A stretch of DNA of 18,128 nucleotides from the NCBI GenBank assembly GCA_030536095.1, contig JAUNQQ010000009.1, positions 1 to 18,128 of the forward strand. The letters are read 5' to 3'. Source of the DNA: Candidatus Saccharimonadota bacterium. GTDB lineage: Bacteria; Patescibacteriota; Saccharimonadia; Saccharimonadales; Saccharimonadaceae. The notes under the pieces were generated by a model. That model was not told where the DNA came from, searched no databases, and saw only the letters and a list, made by a program, of their open reading frames with translations. Positions 13,380-18,128 of the stretch are shown piece after piece (positions within the stretch are counted from its first letter, which is position 1; the number at the start of each line of letters is the position of its first letter). The position numbers and the translations under genes were made by a program.

Positions 13380-14378
13380 ATGAATAGGGTGAGACTTTGT
13401 GATTATCTAGTGGTGGCGCAATTATTCTTACAAGATAATTTCCTACTAAAGAGACCGTTAACGTTTGATGATATTAAACCGAGATTGCTGGGACACTGGG
13501 GAACGTGTCATGGAATAAATCTAGTTTATGCGAATTTGCGAGAGTTTTTTGGAAAGAATTTTCAGTTTATTCTAGGACCAGGACATGGATTTCCGGCGTT
13601 GCAGGCAAATTTATTTGTTGATGGCGAGTTGGAAAAAGTTGACAAAAAAGCAACACGAGATGCGGCGGGAATTGCATATCTCTGTAAGAATTTTTCGTGG
13701 CCAGATGGATTTCCGTCACACGCAAGTCCAATGACGCCAGGGGTGATTTGTGAAGGTGGAGAACTGGGCTATGCATTGGCGACGGGTTATGGTGCGGCGA
13801 TGGGGCATCCAGAAAAAACAGTAGCAGTATTAATTGGTGACGGAGAATTTGAGACGGCTACAACATTGGGGTCGCTGAATTTGGTAAAAATTTTAGGAGA
13901 AAAAGATAGTCGAAATAAGGCTTATGACAAAATTATCGAGAATCAGGCGGCACGTAGAAATGGAAAAGTGATTCCGATTTTGCACATGAATGGATATAAG
14001 ATTTCAGCGCCGAGCGTTGTGGCGAGAAAGTCGGAGCGAGAAATCGCGGAGCAGCTACGGGGATTTGGATATACGCCGATTTTTATAGATGGCGAGGATA
14101 GAAATGACTTTCAAAATGCACTGGAAAAGATTTCACCAAAAATGGCAACGACAGTTCGAGTGAAAAATCCGTTTATCGTGATGAAAACCGAGAAGGGGGC
14201 GGGTGGCCCGAAAGTGGTACATGGGAAGAAAGTGGCAGGAAATTATCTGGCGCATCAAATTCCGCTAAAAAATGCGAAGACAGATAAGGAGGAGTTGGCG
14301 ATGTTAGAGGAATGGCTGTGGTCGTATAGGACGGAGGAGATGTCGAGCGAGGACAATAACAGAGAGGAGGAGAGGTGA
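13380..14378 (+). CDS. Phosphoketolase, N-terminal ThDP-binding part (split gene, first half)
   Basis: A 332-aa protein matching only the N-terminal domain of D-xylulose-5-phosphate/fructose-6-phosphate phosphoketolase, which cleaves sugar phosphates with phosphate to acetyl phosphate and an aldose phosphate. Motifs are GHWGT (38-42, His39), GPGHG (66-70, His69), PSHASPMTPG (112-121, His114), EGGELGYAL (125-133), the ThDP-Mg motif GDGEFET (153-159) and LHMNGYKISAP (201-211). Between the last two there is extra length (about 174-195, rich in Lys, Arg and Asn) compared with the usual short link. It ends at the inter-domain linker (WSYRTEEM, where full-length enzymes have SYRPEELF). Complete enzymes are about 790-825 aa, so this half must act with the next gene product. 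Confidence 0.9.
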   Translation: MNRVRLCDYLVVAQLFLQDNFLLKRPLTFDDIKPRLLGHWGTCHGINLVYANLREFFGKNFQFILGPGHGFPALQANLFVDGELEKVDKKATRDAAGIAYLCKNFSWPDGFPSHASPMTPGVICEGGELGYALATGYGAAMGHPEKTVAVLIGDGEFETATTLGSLNLVKILGEKDSRNKAYDKIIENQAARRNGKVIPILHMNGYKISAPSVVARKSEREIAEQLRGFGYTPIFIDGEDRNDFQNALEKISPKMATTVRVKNPFIVMKTEKGAGGPKVVHGKKVAGNYLAHQIPLKNAKTDKEELAMLEEWLWSYRTEEMSSEDNNREEER

Positions 14379-15595
14379 GATATTTAGATGAAATGCCAAA
14401 CGAGGTTTCTGCGCCAGGGACAGAATTATATTCGAGTGCAGAAAAACTTGGGGAGTTAATTGCGCGAGAGCTAAAAATTGACAAGCGCCTGTATTTATTT
14501 TCTCCTGATGAGACGACGAGCAATAAATTAGATAAAGTTTACGGCTCGACCGAGCGGGCCTGGGCGCTACCAAAAAAGGATTGGGACCTGCCGGAGTCGG
14601 ATAAAGGGCGAGTGATTGAACTTTTATCAGAGAATGTTCTGTTTGCGACGATGATTGGGCATATTTTGGGAAATCACGAGCGGGCATATATGGCGAGTTA
14701 TGAGTCGTTTTTTAGCATAATTACTTCGCAAATTTTACAACATATAAAGTTCCTTAAGCAAGCATCAGAAACTAATTGGCGGAAAAAGCAAGGTAATTCA
14801 GAAGGGGAATTTCCGGCGGTAAATTTATTATCGACTAGTACCTGCTGGAGACAGGACCATAATGGTTTTTCACATCAGTCGCCGGCGCTAATATCTACAC
14901 TTCTTGACGTGCCGTCAAGTTTCGTGAATTGTATTTTTCCGGTAGATGATGTTTCAACGACGGCAGTGTTTGATTTTATGAACGAATCTAGGGATGTTGT
15001 CAATCTAGTGACTTTTAATAAAACAGAGGAGCCGAGATGGATTGATCGGAGACATGCGAAATTCCAAATCGAGAATGGCGGGGCGAGTATTTTTGGGTTT
15101 ATGAGCGATGAGAATCCAGAGGTGATTTTTACAGCGGCGGGAGACATTGTAACGCGCGAGACGATTTATGCGATGAGGATTTTGCGCGAGGAGATACCGG
15201 GAATTAAGATGCGATTTGTGGGGATTCTGGCCTTGACAAATGGAGTGATTGGATTTTGTGATAATAAGTTTTCACAAGAGCAGTTTGATGATTATTTTAC
15301 AACAGACGCACCGATTATTGGCAATTTTCACGGCTATCCGTCAACTCTAAAAACAATTTTGAGTAATTATGCGAGTCCGGAGAGGTTATATATTCACGGA
15401 TTTCGAGAGAATGGCTCGACGACAACACCTTTTGAGATGTTGGCGATGAATGGGGCGTCGAGATATAATCTTGTCATTACGGTTGCAAAACTCAAGAAAC
15501 GTGATGATTTGGTTGAAAAATATGAAGAATTATTGCGAGAAAATCGGGAATTTGCGCGAGAGAATGGGGTGGATAAGGTCACAGAACATTTGTAG
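14375..15595 (+). CDS. Phosphoketolase, pyrimidine-binding and C-terminal part (split gene, second half)
   Basis: A 406-aa protein supplying the remaining two domains: LYLFSPDETTSN (39-50), LLSENVLF (83-90, with Glu86 in the place of the ThDP-activating Glu), ASYESF (107-112), CWRQDHNGFSHQ (157-168), FHGYPSTLK (318-326), and STTTPFEML (348-356) of the phosphate/sugar site. GTG is taken as the start because it overlaps the stop of the first half (GTGA) and AGGAGG (14365-14370) lies 4 nt upstream. Met7 at 14393 is an in-frame alternative with poorer spacing. The halves total 738 residues, somewhat short for the family. Both are probably made from one leaderless mRNA and assemble like split transketolases. 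An assembly or sequencing frameshift in the purine-rich linker cannot be excluded. Confidence 0.88.
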   Translation: MRYLDEMPNEVSAPGTELYSSAEKLGELIARELKIDKRLYLFSPDETTSNKLDKVYGSTERAWALPKKDWDLPESDKGRVIELLSENVLFATMIGHILGNHERAYMASYESFFSIITSQILQHIKFLKQASETNWRKKQGNSEGEFPAVNLLSTSTCWRQDHNGFSHQSPALISTLLDVPSSFVNCIFPVDDVSTTAVFDFMNESRDVVNLVTFNKTEEPRWIDRRHAKFQIENGGASIFGFMSDENPEVIFTAAGDIVTRETIYAMRILREEIPGIKMRFVGILALTNGVIGFCDNKFSQEQFDDYFTTDAPIIGNFHGYPSTLKTILSNYASPERLYIHGFRENGSTTTPFEMLAMNGASRYNLVITVAKLKKRDDLVEKYEELLRENREFARENGVDKVTEHL

Positions 15596-15705
15596 AAATG
15601 TTTTTGAGCGGACTTTTATCTGAATAAAGATGATGGGGGCGTAATATTTATCATATTTTTAAATCTAATTACAGTCTGTATTTTACATGATTATCTCCTT
15701 AATCT

Positions 15706-15730
15706 AATACCCCCGAAAATCGGGGGTATT
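15706..15730. terminator. Bidirectional terminator between the phosphoketolase and FISUMP genes
   Basis: AATACCCCCGA (15706-15716) and TCGGGGGTATT (15720-15730) form a perfect 11-bp stem with an AAA loop. TTTTA follows on the plus strand. It lies between two converging genes (stops at 15595 and 15753). Confidence 0.85.
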
Positions 15731-15752
15731 TTAGTAGTGCTAATTAGGGGAG

Positions 15753-17903
15753 CTAGTGGGCTACGCAACGGACAGCAAAACCGGAAACTTTATTGTAGCT
15801 ATATTGTGTCTGAATAGAGCTCATAGAAAATTGGATACGGTATGCACCTTGACCATTTGCTTCTCGCGTCCAGTAGTCTCCTACCTCGCCACGACTACTT
15901 AGACTGCCACCCGACCATTGATATGCACCTTGACGAATAAAAGAGAATGGCGCTCTTGACATGGCTGCATAGAAGTCCGACGGAATAGATTCATTTAATC
16001 CATAAGTCGTAATGAATAAGTTATAAAAACTTTTAGTGTCTGTTTGTTCGTTGTTTGGCAACTGCCAGTTTGCTGGACAAATTGAGTTTACTGCTTCTCC
16101 TGACTCCATTGAATATGTTCCGCTTCCTGCCGTTGCAGCATACCAAGTGTACTGCGTCCCGTAGAATTGTGCTATACCGTCACCATCTTCTATTTTTAGA
16201 TTGGTTGCCCTTGTTCCTGTTCCACTTTGTCCATTACTGTGGTTGCTGTAGCTCCTTGCATATTCTGAACATTTATTATAAACCATATAATTACCCGCAT
16301 GCTGAGTTTCTTTATCTGCTGTCCCTGGTTTAAAGGACAGCGCTGAGGTTGCAATGCCGTCTGTAAGAATAGTGGAACAATTATCGTTTCCTGAATAAAT
16401 TGAGCCCCAACCTATTCTGTCTTCAGGTTTTGATTCATATATAGTTTGCGAATTTGCATATGGCGTCCAAGAGATTTTTCCATTAGCGTCAGTACTATAG
16501 ATTCCTAGTGGATATGTATCCAGCGGATTTGTCACTTGCCTTATTTCTGTTGTTGTCCCGTCTAGTCCTTCACCAGTATCCATATTATAATTAATGTCAC
16601 TATCGACACTAGTTAGAGGCTTAGTAGTGTTTAGGGTTAATAATAAATCTTCTGTCATCCAGCAATTCCCATCTGCTAACTTTCGCACGAGATAGGTACT
16701 ACCATCCCTCGTATCCGTCAACCTTGTTTCTGGGACATAGGTTGTAGGGTCACTGGCTGCCGTCGAAGAAGATTTTGTGGGTGTTTTTGCATCCTTGGTT
16801 GGAGTTGTTTCGGCAGCACAAATTGCCGAGCTCATGTCTTGCATGTTTTTAATTCCGTCAAATGTTGCCGGAAGATAGGTATAGCCATCTGCGAGTGACC
16901 AGGTTCGTCCAAACACTGCGCTGGTTAAGGCAACATCTACTTCGTCGTCCGAAGCCATGGCCGGCGTTATACATTGAAAGTTTAGCGAACCGCTAGTTGT
17001 ACGCGATACACCTGTCAGGGTACAGTCTCGCCCATCGATCTTTACTGAGAAATCTGATAATAATTTATCATCCGGCATTGTTGAATAAATATCCGTAGAG
17101 ACCGTTACTGTATCACCGCCATTTGCGCCACCTTCTGCGGGTGAAATACCGATTTTTTCGGTAGTACCGCCTTTTCCAGCATCAGCTACGGCAGTATAGA
17201 TAACTTTTCCAGTGTAATTCCCCGAAGTTAGTGCCGTAGTGGCATTTACATCATAGTAGATTTTCTGAGTTCTTCCGCTAACGGCTGCCGCATCGTAACT
17301 CTGGACTAGAACTTCATTTCCAATTTTTGGTACGCCAGCAAAGAGCTGATCGCTAATATTCATGATAGACTGACCAGTTGCGCCGGTTGATGAATTTCCG
17401 TTGGAGTCGATATATTCCGTATTAAAGCCATAAGTAGATTCACCGACTTTTGGAATTGCCCAGCCCCAAGTATTGGTGGCTAACTTTATTGGCTGGGTAG
17501 GGGTTCCACTCGAGGCGTTAAACTTATTCGCTTCGGTTGTATCACCATTCAAGTAAAGCCCATCATAAGTATCACTATCTACCGACATATAGACCCGAAA
17601 GCCACCTTCACAGTTTGACTTTGTGGTGATCTGATCTGTGCCAATTACGACCTGACCTCCGGCCACTGCAGTTACGTCTAAATCGACACTGCTGCTGGAC
17701 GCGACATTAACATAATATCCGGTACTATCCACTCCCACGTTTATATCTTCCGCATTGGTCTTATCCACCGGCGTAAAAGCACTAGCGGAAACGAGCGCTA
17801 CGAAGAACGCCATAAAAAATACCGCGGAATATGCCCCGGCTTTCTGTAGGATTTCTTCTCGTTTGCTGTTATCACTATTTTTCCCCTCACCCTTTTTCTT
17901 CAT
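15753..17903 (-). CDS. Large secreted TIG/FISUMP-domain surface protein
   Basis: A 716-aa exported protein. A charged start (1-20) precedes a hydrophobic signal or anchor (about 24-44) and a possible cleavage near TNA (49-51). Residues about 52-245 are Ser/Thr/Gly-rich and look like a beta-rich extracellular region. About 248-345 resemble a TIG/IPT fold (ISPAEGGANGGDTVTV, CITPA, ADGYTYL). A Thr/Ser/Lys-rich linker (about 363-390) leads to a FISUMP (Fibrobacter succinogenes major paralogous) domain to the end, with TRDGSTYLVRKLADGNCWM (398-416), CPANWQLP and the terminal FAVRCV. Saccharibacteria commonly carry several such proteins, and a role in host attachment is only a guess. Cysteines in this export product would be clients for the DsbA-like enzyme. 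AAGGAGGTGA (17920-17911) lies 7 nt before the ATG. Confidence 0.82.
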   Translation of the reverse strand: MKKKGEGKNSDNSKREEILQKAGAYSAVFFMAFFVALVSASAFTPVDKTNAEDINVGVDSTGYYVNVASSSSVDLDVTAVAGGQVVIGTDQITTKSNCEGGFRVYMSVDSDTYDGLYLNGDTTEANKFNASSGTPTQPIKLATNTWGWAIPKVGESTYGFNTEYIDSNGNSSTGATGQSIMNISDQLFAGVPKIGNEVLVQSYDAAAVSGRTQKIYYDVNATTALTSGNYTGKVIYTAVADAGKGGTTEKIGISPAEGGANGGDTVTVSTDIYSTMPDDKLLSDFSVKIDGRDCTLTGVSRTTSGSLNFQCITPAMASDDEVDVALTSAVFGRTWSLADGYTYLPATFDGIKNMQDMSSAICAAETTPTKDAKTPTKSSSTAASDPTTYVPETRLTDTRDGSTYLVRKLADGNCWMTEDLLLTLNTTKPLTSVDSDINYNMDTGEGLDGTTTEIRQVTNPLDTYPLGIYSTDANGKISWTPYANSQTIYESKPEDRIGWGSIYSGNDNCSTILTDGIATSALSFKPGTADKETQHAGNYMVYNKCSEYARSYSNHSNGQSGTGTRATNLKIEDGDGIAQFYGTQYTWYAATAGSGTYSMESGEAVNSICPANWQLPNNEQTDTKSFYNLFITTYGLNESIPSDFYAAMSRAPFSFIRQGAYQWSGGSLSSRGEVGDYWTREANGQGAYRIQFSMSSIQTQYSYNKVSGFAVRCVAH

Positions 17904-18128
17904 GACCCTCTCACCTCCTTCCTTTTATTATTGTGGGGAGTTACCACCTTGGTGTCATGATAAAGTGATAACTCCTTTTGCCCTAAGTCTCTTCAAGAGA
18001 CTGACGCGAGTTTTATCCTGTTAGCGTCATTCAGTCCGAGAATTATCTCAAAGGGAGCTTAAGAGACAATTTCCGATTTTAAGCCAAGGCGCTTTAAAGT
18101 TATTTACTTCTCTGCGCCATATTGGCGG
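17904..18128 (-). other. Long structured 5' leader of the FISUMP gene
   Basis: Read on the minus strand, this stretch contains no gene but several good stems. GACUGA/UCAGUC and UGACGC/GCGUCA (18036-17999) share bases, so they are alternatives or parts of one long arm. GUCUCU-UGA-AGAGAC spans 18001-17987. The three-way arrangement GGAGUUA...UAACUCC (17975-17937) encloses CACC-AA-GGUG. The AAGAGAC arm (17993-17987) could also pair with a second GUCUCUU at 18067-18061. A very strong Shine-Dalgarno site follows. The region is cut by the window edge and does not match a riboswitch I recognise. Confidence 0.45.
18042..18069 (-). promoter_or_regulatory. Possible promoter of the FISUMP gene
   Basis: On the minus strand TTGTCT (18069-18064) and GATAAT (18047-18042) are 16 nt apart. 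If used, the leader would be about 130 nt and would contain the hairpins described above. Confidence 0.35.

Noticed and set aside
14173..14687. Two long reading frames antisense to the phosphoketolase junction
   Set aside because: They oppose a gene with clear domain motifs, have no family features, and are rich in Pro, Ser and Leu as expected from an antisense frame.
15683..15700. Good Shine-Dalgarno site (AAGGAG) and ATG on the minus strand after the terminator
   Set aside because: The ATG is followed at once by TAA, so there is no reading frame. It is probably a chance match.
1..18128. Alternative genetic code with TGA as Gly or Trp
   Set aside because: cas1, the DUF308 gene and the first phosphoketolase gene end in TGA at the expected positions, and conserved Trp and Gly sites use normal codons.

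Overview
The window looks like a piece of an AT-rich, compact genome from the Candidate Phyla Radiation, most likely a Candidatus Saccharibacteria (TM7) member. This is an inference. It rests on the short gene spacing, several genes that appear to be leaderless, a secreted FISUMP-type surface protein, small membrane proteins typical of reduced parasites or epibionts, and normal use of TGA as a stop (which argues against Absconditabacteria/Gracilibacteria). No rRNA or other marker in the window settles the taxonomy.

Region 1 (1-4840) is a type II-C CRISPR-Cas locus. On the minus strand, cas9 (1075 aa), cas1 and cas2 form a tight operon. Beyond cas2 lies the end of a CRISPR array read on the plus strand: two 36-bp repeats separated by a 30-bp spacer. 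Each repeat ends in an extended -10 promoter. Upstream of cas9 there is a good tracrRNA candidate on the minus strand. It has a 15-nt uninterrupted anti-repeat, downstream hairpins and its own -35/-10.

Region 2 (4860-8730) is a cell-envelope block on the minus strand. One operon runs DUF308 membrane protein, GalU-like nucleotidyltransferase, DUF948-like protein and YtxH-like protein, and ends in a strong hairpin. Upstream of it sits an ABC-2 polysaccharide exporter pair (permease then ATPase, Wzm/Wzt or TagG/TagH type).

Region 3 (8750-13340) holds a membrane-anchored DsbA-like thiol oxidoreductase and a CBS-domain protein, transcribed divergently from one palindromic -10 element. Then come undecaprenyl-diphosphatase, YebC, a VanY-like peptidase that lacks a key metal-ligand motif, and tRNA-Leu(UAA).

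Region 4 (13340-15730) encodes a phosphoketolase divided into two overlapping genes. The break falls at the boundary between the N-terminal ThDP (pyrophosphate-binding) domain and the rest. Region 5 (15753-18128) carries a large secreted TIG/FISUMP protein on the minus strand behind a long, hairpin-rich leader.

The most notable points are: the repeat-embedded promoters, which share an exact 11-mer with host promoters; the tracrRNA with its promoter-dead anti-repeat; the split phosphoketolase; the VanY-like protein without its WH motif; the set of leaderless promoters; and the palindromic divergent promoter.
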